Shown: piece by piece, positions 48,331 to 61,325 of the stretch
How positions within the stretch are numbered: the first letter of the stretch is position 1
How the letters are laid out: each line of letters opens with the position of its first letter
Program-made: the position numbers and the translations under genes
The notes under the pieces: model-generated
Told to the model about the DNA's origin: nothing
Database searches by the model: none
The model's input: only the letters and a program-made list of their open reading frames with translations
Assembly (NCBI GenBank): GCA_001695595.3
Contig: MBPM02000064.1
Location: 248,001 to 312,000, forward strand
Direction of reading: 5' to 3'
From: Plasmopara viticola
Lineage: Eukaryota > Oomycota > Peronosporomycetes > Peronosporales > Peronosporaceae
Length of the DNA: 64,000 nucleotides

Positions 48331-49915
48331 TTTGTGTAAGCAATTAGCAGCACCGGCAACAAAAACACGACGTGCCGTTTACTTAGCAATTTTAGTAGGA
48401 GCAGAAGTTTTTTTTAAAGAAAGCCAGGGACACGTTAGGTCTGAACTAGCCCTAGGGTGGTTCGACAAAAGTTCTCAAAATTTGAGAAGCACAGTATTTA
48501 CGCCTCAATGCTGCTCAATCTATTTCAAAAGCCGGGAAACAAATTTTCTAGATGGAGATGGATTGTCGACCTCTGCACCTTTTTCTTCATTGTCGGGTAT
48601 TTTAATCCCTAGTGTGACGCCACGATTGCTAATAATGGTTTGTTGTTACGAGTAGAGCCATAGGCTATTGTCTCAAGCCTGTCAAAAAGGTCCATCTTAA
48701 TGATTGCTACGTAAAGTGTTGCGAGTAAGCATTCGAAGCAACTCAAAGGCCCTATGATATTCAACTTTCTGCTTTACTTCAGAATTGCGAAATCGTCATG
48801 CCGCCTCCTTTTGCTGAGCAGGCAGTAAGCTTCGCTTCTGCCTCTCCGTTTGGTTTATTTGCACCTTTAAGGTTTGCATTGGGTCGACTCAGTGTTTAAG
48901 ATTCCGACTTCCATTGTTTCCCAAACGGAATTGCTACGATGTACACTACCAAGACTCCTCAACCTCCAAATGTAGTCGCTAAGTAATCGCGATCTTATCG
49001 CCGATGATTTGCGTCTGGCTAGAAAAGTGTTGCATTGAATCAGCACCGCTAATTTGGAAGAGGTCAGAGAAGAAGTTCATTATCGAAAACGTTGATGAAG
49101 CACGTGCATTAAAAGGAGAACAACGAGGAATCCAGAGTGTGTTAATAGGTGAGAATGAGGTCCACGTCCGCACATACCTAACGAGCGAAAAAGTTTATTC
49201 CTTTTGCTGTGAGAGCCATCGACACCAGAAAAAGTACCATAACTATATAATTAAGGTTAGCCCTTCTTAATTTATGAGTTTGAAGGATCTTAATGTATTG
49301 ATTGGTTAGAAACGGTATCTGTAAATTTATCTGAGATTAGAAACGATTAAACCTTATCTCTAAGCTGAGGATTATCGAAATTGAAAGTGCTGGCGTAATA
49401 TTCCCAGTATTGTGAAGACGCAACCGAACTGGTTTGATTGATGGTCAAAGTAGCGAGTTCAAAAGAGACAAAACATGCTATCTACCGTGAATTTGTTCCG
49501 TGTAGAATGATCAACTTAGCACGCCTGTGCTGGAGATAAGATCGCGTGAATTTGTGCGAACTGCTTTGTCCTTGTTTGATACCAAAGGTGTGTGAGTTTG
49601 AAGCGTGTTACATTCAAAAAGACGATTAGTAGGTAATTGATAGACTTGCAGGCATTAGAGCTTTGAATTCGCTAGCTTTCATTCCTTACGAAACACTAGC
49701 AATGAGATGCTCAAGAAAGCGCTTTAATTTTATTCCTAACTTGTATGGAGATGCTGTAGCGAGCCCAGTCTGTTGAAGTGATCGGTGGCTATTTCTTACT
49801 TATATCCTCTATCGTGGTAGACCGAATCATGGCGGCATAGACTTGAGATGGAGGGTATTGTGCGCAAACATCCATAATAAAAGTCCCTCTTAATCAAACA
49901 AAAGTGCCCCACTTG
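48331..49915. other. Spacer downstream of the ABCC gene
   Basis: The plus frame 48332-48655 (107 codons) and 49004-49270 (88 codons) lack recognisable motifs. The inverted partner of the 47988 remnant lies at 48800-48888. No gene is supported. Confidence 0.4.
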
Positions 49916-52900
49916 CTATACATTGAGCATACCAGCAAACTCACCATTCGGTTTGTCAAGTAGTTCAGAAGGCGTGCCAAACTCAGCGATCTGGCCTTGT
50001 TTGAGTACCAAAATCTTATCGGAATCCAGAATGGTCTCTACTCGATGAGCAATTGTCAGTACTGTCGCGTCAGCAAACTCGCGACGGATCGACGTCTGGA
50101 TAAAGTCGTCTAAATAGCAAAAAACAATACTTCAGTGAATGTCACATCAAGTACATAATTGGCATTCTTTACCAGTAGAGTGATCCATCGACGCAGTTGC
50201 CTCATCCAGACACAATATCTTCGATTGACGCAAGATCGCACGTGCCAGACAGAAAAGTTGGCGCTCCCCAGCGCTAAAATTGGCTCCGTCTTCGAGGACT
50301 TCTGCGTCGAGACCCCCAGGTAAACTTTCGATCAAGTTTTCTAATCGAGATTTTCGAATAGCATTCCATAATTCATTTTCCGTAGCTTGACTCGTTGGAT
50401 CGAGATTACGTCGGACACTAGCTGCAAAAAGGACTGGTTCCTGGGGAATGATGGCCATCCGAGAGCGCAGTTCGGTCAGAGTCAAAGCGGTAATTGATAC
50501 ATCATCAATGTAGATATTGCCTCCTCCAGCTTCCAGCGGTACCATGCGGAACAAAACAAGAAGAAGCGAGCTCTTACCGGCTCCTGTTCGACCACAAATG
50601 CCCACTTTTTCTCCACCCTTGATTGTAAAGGATATTCTGTGCAGCACAGGTGGTAAGAGTGCGTCGTACTTCACACAGACATTAACAAAATCAATTTGAC
50701 CCTTTTCAGGCCAGTGTGGCCGCAACTGCAGCGTGTGTGACTTTGCACAAGTGTAGCGTTCATAATGATGCGCTAGCAAAGTCACTGGTTCCGTCTCCAC
50801 ACGACAATATTCGTCCGTGCGTTCGACACTATTCATATAGTTTTCCATATCAATGTTATTGCGAATAATCCAATTGAGGAGCGATGTTATGGTTTGAGAA
50901 TAGCTGAGCAATAATCCAGCCATGGCGCTCGAGATCAGTAAGTGATGGCGGCTGACATAACCAGCGACCGATAAGGTAACTATCGCTCCCAACACTTCTA
51001 ACCGTACCCCAAGCCATCGATTGATCAGATTTAACAGCAAGAAAGCTTTTGTATTTTCATTGAGCTTCCGTGCTTGCAGTTCTTCACTTTGTTTCACCAT
51101 ATTAAACGCCCGAATTGTCACTAGACCACTAAGTGTTTGCGTAAAATGGGCGTAAACAGGGCTCTTGGAAACATTATCCAAGCGTTGCAATTCTCGGCAG
51201 GATTTTCCATAGAAGCGCTGGTATGCGACGTAGCAGAGAAACACTGGCACGAAAAGCAGGAGCAATTCGGGCGCCGTCGAGCTCTGTATCGCTAACATGC
51301 TTAGTATAGCCAGCACCATGATGGCAAACTGGACAATGGCAGAGTTGAGCTTTTGATCTGTCAATGTGCAGCTATGAAAAGACGTTTATCGATAGTGAAG
51401 TACAAGTCACGTCACGCACCAATAGTATTGACGTCGTTTGCAAACCGGTTTAAAATTCGACCGACGGGTGTCGTGTCAAAAAAGCGCATTGTTCCTGCAA
51501 TAACGTGACGAAGCAACCGGTCATGAATTTGTTTGGACGCACTGCACTGCACACAAATCACGTGTTATTAACTTGTCCCAAAAAACAGTGCGTTTCGTTT
51601 ACCTAAGTCCAGCGTATCGACAGCATAAATCGCTCACGAACCCCAGCGCAATAGTACTTAAACCAAGGTAGGCGTAAATCGTAAGGTAAAACGTCAACTT
51701 GCCACCCGTGGGTTTGTTACTAGTCCAATTCAGCAGCCACAAATCCGTCGAGACAGACGAAACTTGCGTCGCGATCAACAGTGCCAGTGCTCCGACCGTC
51801 GAGATGGCACCACAAGACATGAAATACGACCCGTAAATGCGCCACGACAATTCTCCCTCGGCCTTTTCTTCGTCTGGAATCAAAAGGCCACGAACATTCA
51901 AAGTCTCATTGTCAACACTCGGCTTTGCGCAAAGGTTTGATTGAAGGCAATGTTGCTGCGCAACTTGATCCTTCAACGTAGCATCCGAGTGAACATTCCT
52001 GGCATCGTCATTACGCTGAGAAGATTTGAGCATCGTTGCCAACTTGCCATTGGGTGTAAGTTGGGTGAGATCGTGAAAAGTTCCCATTTCAGCCACTCGC
52101 ATGTTCTCCATGACAATAATCCAGTCGGCTAGATGAGCAAATTGTAGCGAGTGCGTGCTTAAAACCCGCGTCTGACCTGCTAAAAGGCCCTTTGTCTTTT
52201 CGTTGAGGCACTGGTTGAAGACACGGGTAGCTACATGCACATCTAACGCAGACAGCGAGTCATCAAACACGTACAAGTCCTGGTCACTAGCGTACACAGC
52301 GCGTGCAATGGAGACACGTTGTTTCTGTCCGCCGCTCAGTGTCACACCGTTTTCGCCAATTTCACTGTGAAACCCGTGTGGCAGGCGTACGAGTTCTTGT
52401 TCCAATTCACAACATTTAATCACACGATGAAGACGAGCCGTGTCCAGCGGGGCACCAAAGACAATGTTGTCTTGGACGCTTGCATTGATCAGATACGGCG
52501 TCTGGGCAGCGTATGAAAGATGCTCGGTGGGCATTCGAACCACGCCATACTTTGGACGTATTTCGCCCAGTAACGTTAAAAGAAGAGTCGACTTGCCACT
52601 CCCTACCGCTCCAACGATAAGTGTGAGCTTGTTTTTCGGGATTGAGAGTGTGATATTGGATAATTGAGTCGAATCCACTCGGCTCTCTTTTGACCGTTCG
52701 TGAGGATCGTCCGACCATTTGAATGTAGCATGGCAAATCTCGTAGAAAGAATCGGAACGAAGCGAAGGGGAGACTGGCTTTCTCTTGCGCGGTTCGATTT
52801 TGAGGTACAATAGCGATTCAAGTCGCTTGATGGATACATTGGCTTGAAAAATCAGCGAAAAGACACGTGGTAACACCATCAACGGCAGACGAAAGATACT

Positions 52901-54016
52901 AAATAACGTGATTGCTGTGAAGGCTTTGTCGGCTGTGAGCGGTTCCTTTTGAAGGTAGGAATACGCAGCAAATGTCCCGCATGACACGAGTACTGGACCC
53001 GCCTGAAGGACCACATTTCCACACGCATTCCAGCGAATTGTCTTTTTTAGATAATAGAGCTCTTGATTGCGAATGGCATCGAGTTGAAAGAGCATTTCAC
53101 TTTCCCAAGCGTAAAATTTGATCTCTCGAATATGCTGGAACACTTCAGTCAGGCATTTGAGGCGTTTATCGGTCCACTCCAGCATTGTTTTCGACACTTT
53201 GGCGGCTTGCGACGACAGCGCAGCACTCACGGGCAGCAAAATGACCATCAAAAACACACCTGCAAACGATGCCAGGCCGAGGTAATGCACTAAGAGCAAC
53301 ATACCAAGGATTAACTGCACAGGAGCGGCCCATGAATAGTGAAGGAGATAAAAGAGCTCTAAGATACGATTGGCATCGATCGTCGCCATGTTTAGTAGCC
53401 TGCCTGCACCCAATGTGCTCTTGGTTTGCGACGACAACGTGAGTGATTTCTCGTACACGAGCATTGTGAGTGCCGAGCGCACTCGAATCGCTTCTCGAAT
53501 GACCAAGTGATGGTGTTGATGGAGACAGAGAGTCTGGCTCACTGATGCGAGAAAGAGGAGGGCGCTCAGAATGTAGCCATAATACGAGCTCGAAAACAGA
53601 ACGGCAGTTGGATCTTCGACGTATTGAATGAGCGCATTGATGCAAATGGGTCCAATGAAGCCAAAACAGTCGCCAGCCCCTTTACACACTCCTGCCTTGT
53701 ACATGTTTCTCCCAAATGCTTTACGGATGGGTACCCACAAGGATTGGTCGAGAGTACATGCCTCCTTCACAGCTTGACGTAGTACGTTGGCCACTTGAGC
53801 AGCGTCGTCGTTCGACTCTAACGGCCACAGATCCTCGGCTTGGAGCGGGTGTGCAGCACCTTGGAGCAGTAAAGGACCGAGCCAACTAAATGTAATGCGC
53901 GAGAGCCAATGCGCACGACTTTCTGGGGAATTGGCTTGTGCTTGCCGTTGCCGGATCGACTTTGCTGATGAGTGCAGCGGCAGCAAAGGCGACGTCTCTA
54001 CCCTACGTGCTTCCAT
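49916..54016 (-). CDS. ABCC (MRP-type) ATP-binding cassette transporter, four exons
   Basis: Proposed exons: 54016-51603, 51541-51420, 51357-50173 and 50109-49916, giving 1304 codons plus stop. Introns are 61-63 bp, GT-AG, and frame is kept. The layout is TMD1-NBD1-TMD2-NBD2. TMD1 contains SKTMLEWTDKRLKCLTEV and IKFYAWE, typical of ABCC. NBD1: Walker A GAVGSGKST (about 479-487), signature LSGGQKQ (560-566), Walker B YVFDDS (592-597, Asp in place of the catalytic Glu, as is usual in ABCC). TMD2 has FFDTTPVGRILNRFAND-V-TIDQ; the donor and acceptor at 51419 and 51358 were chosen because they restore this conserved TIDQ. NBD2: Walker A GRTGAGKSS (1101-1109), signature-like FSAGERQ (1206-1212), Walker B ILCLDE (1226-1231), and IAHRVET with the switch His in exon 4. 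The family exports glutathione conjugates and drugs at plasma or vacuolar membranes; the substrate is unknown. The start is set at MEARRVETSP (54016); the frame is open 85 more codons upstream, through a repeat-containing leader that is unlikely to be coding. Confidence 0.92.
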
Positions 54017-54061
54017 TTTTTTTAGCACTACTTGTAGTGATATTATTATCGATATTGATGT

Positions 54062-54135
54062 AGAAAGGTGGAACCTGTCGCAGGGACTTGAATTTGGTAT
54101 TTGTTGCAGGGACTTAAATTTGGTATCTGTCGCAA
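54062..54135 (-). repeat. Direct repeat in the ABCC leader
   Basis: Two near copies of CAGGGACTTGAATTTGGTAT (plus-strand sense) about 30 bp apart, just upstream of the ABCC start codon. They make the upstream open frame repeat a KFKSL-containing peptide. Confidence 0.7.
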
Positions 54136-55440
54136 TTACTTTTGACATTTTTCCCATTGAGACTAAATCTACACCCTTTTTAGAATGCGGTCTATCACTC
54201 TTTGCCTTTTGTAAGCCTACAACAAAGGCATCATCTGCATAAGAAGTTTTAGGTCCATTAAGGCGGGGCACGCGAGCTTACTGTTCCTACTCGCCCAGTA
54301 ATTTGAGATATTTCCACGTTTGCGATAGGAAGCACTACAAGTACTTGGATAAGTTCCTAGCTTAGCTTTTAAAAAAATAGGTTGCAAATAAGTCTCAAGC
54401 TAAAAACAACGATATTAATTATAACGTCATCATTGCCAATCCCAAAAGATTCTAAACTCGTCTTCAAATTCACCAGCCATAAAAATATGCCTTATGCCCC
54501 AAACAGAAAAATAAATGGCATTTTTTCAAAGACCAGTCCTCGATCCAAGATATCCTAGTTGATGATGTTACTAGCGCCAGAAACCAGAAGGCAGAGGGTA
54601 AGCTAAGGAAACCCAATGAGATTTTTGGGTGGTCTAATGACAAAGATCATCAATAAAGTGGGAAACCATTGCTCAATACTTAGCTATGACGCAAGTCACC
54701 ATCACGTGAAGGATCCACTCACTCTCTGGACAACAAGTCCGACAAGAAAGAAGGAAATCATTCAAGTGGGTACTACCCGGTCAGAGCGCCGAGCAGTACG
54801 CTCATTTATCCCGCTCACCGCAAGGTTTGGGAAGGTCATTGGAGCTTAATTTGAAAGAATTTTTTTTCAAGCATAACGTTACAACGGTTGTGCGCGTGCT
54901 TTAAAATTGAATCAAATTATGTATGAGATTTCGTATTGGCTTCAAAAAAGCCGAAAGACAAGGTGACTTGCACCTGGTCTACGGAGCCCGCTGCAAATCT
55001 TCACTTGAAGATTGTATTTCTTCTGCTTCTTCTTTCAATTAGTGCTGCATGACCCCACCACCCCTCGTATGGCTTGGAGTCACTCCGGTCGTGCGAAAAA
55101 CTTGTCTATACAAACCTTTGGGCAATGTTTTAAAAAATGGTGGGGTCTTTTCCCACCCGCCGGATTGCACACTATGTGCTAGATTAAGCTTATAGTGAGC
55201 ACTGGTATTTCTTTGCTGGATAGTGAACTCTATTTAGATTCAGCAGCTAGCTGCAGACATTGAATGCTGGAAAAGTAGCTGTGAATGTAACATATTTGAT
55301 TTTCATACAAAAAGAAGATGTCGTCGCCCAACGTCCATTACCGCTTTAACGAGTTATCTGCACCTTGGTCCATTGCAACCTGGTAGGGCAGTCTGCATCT
55401 GGACTGTACTCTGATGATGCGATTTTTTCGCTTAGCCTGT
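54136..55440. other. Spacer upstream of the ABCC gene
   Basis: Promoter region of the ABCC gene by position. The 77-codon plus frame at 54616-54849 is unassigned. No gene is seen. Confidence 0.45.
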
Positions 55441-56056
55441 TCATACTTCAAGAAGCTGTCGGTTCATGCAAGCATATAGATGACATGCAAAGTCTTCATT
55501 TTGCAAATTCGAATCATTATTTAAGCGTAGACATGTCAATATAGAATCTTCGCTAAATATTATTAGCTTTTGCAGCACTATAAATTTCTTCTGCACCTCG
55601 CTCTTTTTCTGAGGTAGCGACCACATATATCGTCCACGAACGAAAGTGCGTATTCTGTTATATCCTTTGATCGAGTCTTTATTGAATTTAACAAGCCCGT
55701 GTGCGCTAGCTTTAATACATGAAGCACCTTCGAAAATGAAAATGGAGGAAAATCAGCAATCGATCGTTTCATCCTCAAGCATCCACTTAATAATTTTTTG
55801 ACTTGCTCCTTTGACGTCAGCATACTTATCATTGTGCGGTGCGCTCTTACCAGCACATCAAGTTGAAATGAAATTTTCAAGTGCGCCACAACTTCCACCG
55901 ACTTCTATGTTCAGATTGTCCACCAAATTTGCAGCTTTGCGTCCACTATTTCGCATGTGCACCTTGCCAACTTTCTTGCCTGTAACTAATGTAACCGAAC
56001 GCTATATATTAGTTGTCAATTTCGACAATCAGGTCCCTCGCAGCAAGAGTCATTGA
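55441..56056 (-). pseudogene. Ty1/copia integrase remnant
   Basis: Minus-strand readings give FSFSKVLHVLKLAHTGLLNS, ITEYALSFVDDICGRYL and KKSEVQKKFIVLQKL, with LRLNNDSNLQNEDF further on. This is the order of the copia integrase core: H-x-GL, FVDDxxRY, KSEVxxKF, then LRxDNGxEF, here with Asn for the catalytic Asp. Frame changes occur near 55625 and 55860, with stops between. Upstream (56000-55900) VGKVHMRNSGRKAANLVDNL may be the protease-integrase spacer. No LTRs or RT were found. Confidence 0.65.
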
Positions 56057-59000
56057 TCCAGTCCTGGGCTGAAAACAGGCTTTACCATGCCACACTCATC
56101 TCAACCCCAACGTTGACCGTTTCCATATCCCTACTTACCAGTGTCATGCGCATAGAGAACTAGTTGTCGCTTCCAAGAAAGACGTCAGCTTGCTTGGCAG
56201 ACATAGTGACGAGCGGAAGTGGATTTGAGCTTCTTCGCGGCTCTTATCCTTCTGGGATGATGGGGGGCTTTAAAGTGGTGAATATAGATATAAATCCTTT
56301 TCCCCTGTGCTTTTTTTAAGCTAACTCACCACATCGTATAATGCTTATGTGACACGATATACTATGACCAATAAGTCCTAGTTAGTGCTTATAATCTTGT
56401 TTATCAATATGCTCGCAACGAACCCTGATCAAACGCATTAAGTGATATACTTGGTGCAATATCGAAGCTTAAAATAAAATAGACAGCTATAGACCCCTGA
56501 TGTTCTTAAATGGAACGATTACAGCTCATATATGGTGAAAACAGCTCTCGATCGTCTTGACCTTGCGACATCGTGGGATCTTAAACGTCTTGTCAAAATC
56601 GACATTCTTGTATATTCTTTGGTGAAAGATTATGGTGATAGCAAGTTCCATACTTGAAATCACAATACGCTGGTTTAAAATTTATGTGTTCTCATTAGCT
56701 CTCTTTATGTAGCTATCACGCTCCAAAAATTAAGCCATAAGCTACAGGATGGAGATTAGCAGCTCAAAATGAGTTGAGCATATAAAAATGTTATGATGTT
56801 CGCAGTTAAAATAATTAAGAAAAGTTATGTCGAGTGAATGAACAGATACTTCACCATTTGATGCAGAAGTATAGTTTGCGAGTATTTTTACAGATCGTGC
56901 CGACAATCTATTTAAAGAAGACAAATCGGAGTGATCAGCATTCAAGTCAAATTAGCCCGCTTTAACGCTTATAAGAAACTCACTAAAAATAGTAGGTAAC
57001 AATACCGCGCGTTTGCTCTGCTCCATCAACATCAGCCAACGGGCTTGTATCAACGCAAAAATGTGCAAAATACCGTCAACTTTTTCACCGATAAATGATA
57101 TTTACTTGCGTTCCAGCGCAAAAGCCGGAGTGACCTTCCACACATAGATTGATTGCTTCCACCTCTTGCTGAACAAGAATCGAAACATCACCAAGCAATC
57201 AACAAAATGTGCTTCAAAAATCTTAACAGAAAACATCTGGCGCTTTGCTTTCCTCCGAGTAATCGCCTCCCTTTAATTTTGCGTATTTAAGCAAGCCGCG
57301 CATGAAGACACTCAACATAGTCGTACGAATACCTTTTGATGAAAGCTGAAGACCTTAGTTAGCAAAAGATGTGATAGAGTTCTTTCTTATATGGGATGTG
57401 GACTTTTCTTAATGAACTGCCGCGCCCGAAATTATATCTTTTAAAATTGAAACTTTTGGCTGGATCAGCATTCTATACACAGCTACTTAATATAAAGCAA
57501 TTGTGTCTTGACTATTGTATGCAGTAAATACTTTTTCGGAAATAATAATAAGCTTAGACGAGAATATTTAAAGTTACTCTCCGTAAATAATTAGGGTCAA
57601 CAACAAAACTATTGCTTGTACCATCTTTCAGCGACACAAGTCACTGTCACAATCTTTATCCGATGTACAATCGTATTCACAAGTGTGGTGCGATTGCCAA
57701 AAGCTGGCCTTTCATTCAGAGAAGACATGTAAAAAATGGTAGCTCTTGATGGATGACAGAACGGAAATGAGCTTTTGCATTTCGAGTACATTAAGCCGCT
57801 TAATGAATGCCAAAGGTACGACTAGGAGACATTAATGTTGAATTTGTTATGTTAATCCCCAAACTGCGATCTTTTGCATACTTCGTACCCTGAAGTCCGG
57901 AAATGCTGAACAGTCGTTCACAGAAAGATCCCTTATCCTTCCGCATGTATCCTTTGTGCAAAATATTGTGCGACTTTGTCATACCAGGTTGCACTCATAG
58001 TCAACTTTTCGCCCATTCGTAAGACAGTCTACCTATCCCTCGATAAGTGTACCAGGATGAAGTGAACTCGAACCTAATGTGCGCACACTTTGCGCTGGAC
58101 GGAACACCTGCTGACTTCTTAGAGCTTGCGGACACGGCTATATTTGCAGCTAACAAGCAGCTAGAATGCATTATGCTGCTTGTTGTCTTAATTTTTTTAT
58201 TATACATTTTGTATGATTGGGTAACCAATTGTGTGATGACCTCTTGGTCTGCCTTGGGCCGCAGCTCACCACTCGTTTTATTTCGACAAAGCCTGCTGAC
58301 TTTGTCTTTGGTTTGCGGGATTTACACGGGGTGCCTGTGTGCCGCCAGAGTAAGACGAAGCATCTGGCACCTGCTCTAGCTGTATAACCGAGAAACAAGC
58401 ACCAAATCATTTCAATTGAGCAGTATCTGGCTATAATGGCCTTTCGGATACAATGGTATCGAAATATGACGCGATTGAAATCTTCATTTTAGTAGACACG
58501 TTCATATTTTTTGAACAACCGTTTGCGTATGTCCAGCAACGATTTAACGATCTAAACTAAAGTGTCAATCGTGTGCTGACAGGTACACTGTGCAGTCAAT
58601 ATGCAGAGGAGGACATTCGTGGGCTAACAAGTTATTCACCGTTCAGTCCACACATCAGTGGGATTTTCCTTTTTGAAAGAAATGAGCTACAAAGCCCAAG
58701 AGGTTCAATGACTTTAAGAATCACCAATTCTTTTAGAAATAGTAAGAAAAGGCCTAAAAATCTTCATTCTTAAGGTTTTGCAATAAAGGCCATCTCCTCA
58801 AAAAAAGGTTATCAGACTTTGCAAAAATCTGGTTGCTATTATCGGTAGGACAAGGGATGCGATTGCATCTACCCAAGTTTAACAAAAGTAACTAAGATGC
58901 TTTTATGAAGAGGTGATGTAGCCTTTTTTATTATGAGTATATCGTATGCTAGATGGTAAAAGTCTATTTTTCGAAAGGCAGTTCGGTTTTGACGAACAAG

Positions 59001-61325
59001 ATAAACAGCCACTTTCATTAGACCTTCGACAGTACTGGAGCTACACGGGTTGGCATATATGTTCTTTTAGAGACGATGCGAACAAACCCAACATTTTAAG
59101 TAAGTCTTTATGAGAGATACTTCAACCTGAACCTCGTAAAAGCCCGACATCTTCTTTGAATCATTTAAGTTGCTTTAAACAGAAAACCATACGACGGCTG
59201 ATAGTAATCATAACCGCCGCCCTTCTGGTGATAAGACCTAAACTATCCATTATTTGCGCCGGCTGAGCTAGAGCTGAAAACTAAGGAAAAATCGAACTAA
59301 TGCCTTAGTTCGAATGATTTGTGCTGCAAAGAGCAACGATCAATTCGAGAGTAAAGCTCGTGGTTCACGTGACCTAAAAAGTCAAGCTGCTACTAAAAAG
59401 CTTCACTTGGTCCAAGGCATCTTGATGAAGTCGCGGCTCAACCTTCAGGGCCGACTCCTAGCCCGTACACTCGTTCGTGTAGAAGTTGCTATCCTTCTTG
59501 GAGAAGGTGTCAAGACGACGTAAGGGGAGCGTATTCTGATGCCTTGTGATATTTAAAGACAGATGCACTTCCATGTAAAATATGTCATCAGACAATCGTG
59601 CTTTTACGGGCACTGCGAGCTTTTTTAAATCAAAAGACTTAATTGTCCAAAACCTCGTGGAGCTGTTGGACCGACTTCAACAAAATTGCCTGGAGGCTGC
59701 TCAATCTGACTTTTAATGCACGAGCAATTCGTATATAAACTATGGCATCTCGAGCGTACATTGTGGCATGGTGACATTTCCCCTTCTCTGCGTGGTAACA
59801 GTTTACTTTCTCTTCTAGTTTTGGTTGTTTTTGCATTGTGCCGAAATTGAGGCCTTTCTGAGCTGAGTTGTTTTCGAACCCCCAATCCCAGGCGGTCTGT
59901 TTCCGGAGCCAAGACTATTTAAAAGGGCTCCCAGATCGACTTCAAGTAGCTCTTATCTTTGGACTTTCTGCACCACCGAATTAAGTCCTTTGGCGATTTT
60001 TTTTCAGCTGCTAGATTCTCGAGCATAGCCACCGTAAGGCTACGCTGTAAAGATTGCCTTTTTTGCGCAAACCATTATATGTGTGTGTGCATTGTCACCG
60101 TAATCTCACGCTGAAGAAACTGCAAAATTTATACAATTTTCTGTGTATACCAAAAGAAGGGGCTTCAAGAAAGATTTCTTGGCGAAAGAAGTAGATGGGC
60201 GCTTTGCTCGGTCCACCGCGGACGGTTATTCGAAAACATTTGTTAATTCTTGGCCTGTAGCCCAGAAAGTATTATAATCGCTTGCGGGACGGTGACTTAC
60301 GTCGGAAAGCGGTGAGTGAGTCGCATCGACCATCGACATCTATGTAAGTATTATCAGTCATCCAGCGGATGTAGCGCGGGCGGCCATATCCAACCTCACC
60401 CTCTTTCCGGTCCTCAAAACTGATGACATTCGCAGCAGCCTTTTCTGTCCTGACAGGTAAGATATTCTGCATGGCTGATAAGGCTGACATCAAGCCCAAC
60501 ATCTATCGGGGATTTTATCAGCTGATTAAGCCGGCTGACAGCTTTGTCAGGTATCTTACTTTCTTTCGTCACCTTGATGCTCACCAGAGGGTTCATGATG
60601 CTTCTCATCTTCTTTATCGCCCGATGAAAGACAAGTCTATAATTGATTTAGCGAAGGCAACCAGTTTTCGCATGCTGCCCGTCTTAGCGGAGCTTGAGGC
60701 ACTTCTTAAGCTTTCTCTGTCTGAGTGGCTTTCAACGGACGAGACAATTTGACTCGCGCTTTAAGACAAAGATGCACCATTTGGCACAGGCGGTGTAGAT
60801 GCAGTCATTAACGCAGGTGCTGTCTTCGGTGGGGATGCACTCTTGTGCACTGAAGCAACCTTTCTTGTGGCTGGACTCAGTCATCAATAAATGACCCGGC
60901 CTACACAGACTATTTGTATGCGAGCTCATCTCTCTCCTGTTGAAACCGAGTTTCTATGCTAAACACTGGTTTGTCTGATAAGAGTTCTGAATAGATTGCT
61001 GGGCTACAGGCAGCCTTTACCAATGTAAATATTGATTTCAAAATTAGAACTAAGGCCTGGCCACAATTGCTTTTCGTCAAAGACTAAAGTTAGGACCAAA
61101 GGACATGGGAAAACAAGTTAGTCGTGGAACTTCTTGCTCGCCTCCTTCGTGCAAAGTCCCTTTCACACAATAATAGTGCTTAGAAAAAAGGAAAAGCTCC
61201 ATATGAACTATTGATTAAATCTCTATAGAAAGTGTGTACCACCTCATTTAAGAAAGCAAATCCTACTGCAAGCCACAGGAAATTTAGGCCATCGCTCTCG
61301 GTTGCCGTGCCACTTTCCTTGACTG
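56057..61325. other. Long spacer left of PDS5, with decayed frames
   Basis: No confident gene. The minus strand between about 57000 and 58000 has a reading with regularly placed cysteines (CTKDTCGRIRDLSVNDCSAF near 57950; CEYDCTSDKDCDSDLCR near 57660) but several stops. Plus 58047-58379 (110 codons, with a membrane-like run LLVVLIFLLYILY) and plus 60423-60752 (109 codons) are unassigned. No copia or gypsy core was recognised here. Confidence 0.4.

Noticed and set aside
52416..53645. Minus-strand frames of 106, 78 and 159 codons
   Set aside because: Out-of-phase shadows of the ABCC transporter exon 1.
54180..54245. YADDAFVVGL peptide upstream of the ABCC gene, like a reverse-transcriptase YxDD motif
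   Set aside because: No other RT motif lies around it in any frame; it sits in the leader frame of the ABCC gene and is best taken as chance.
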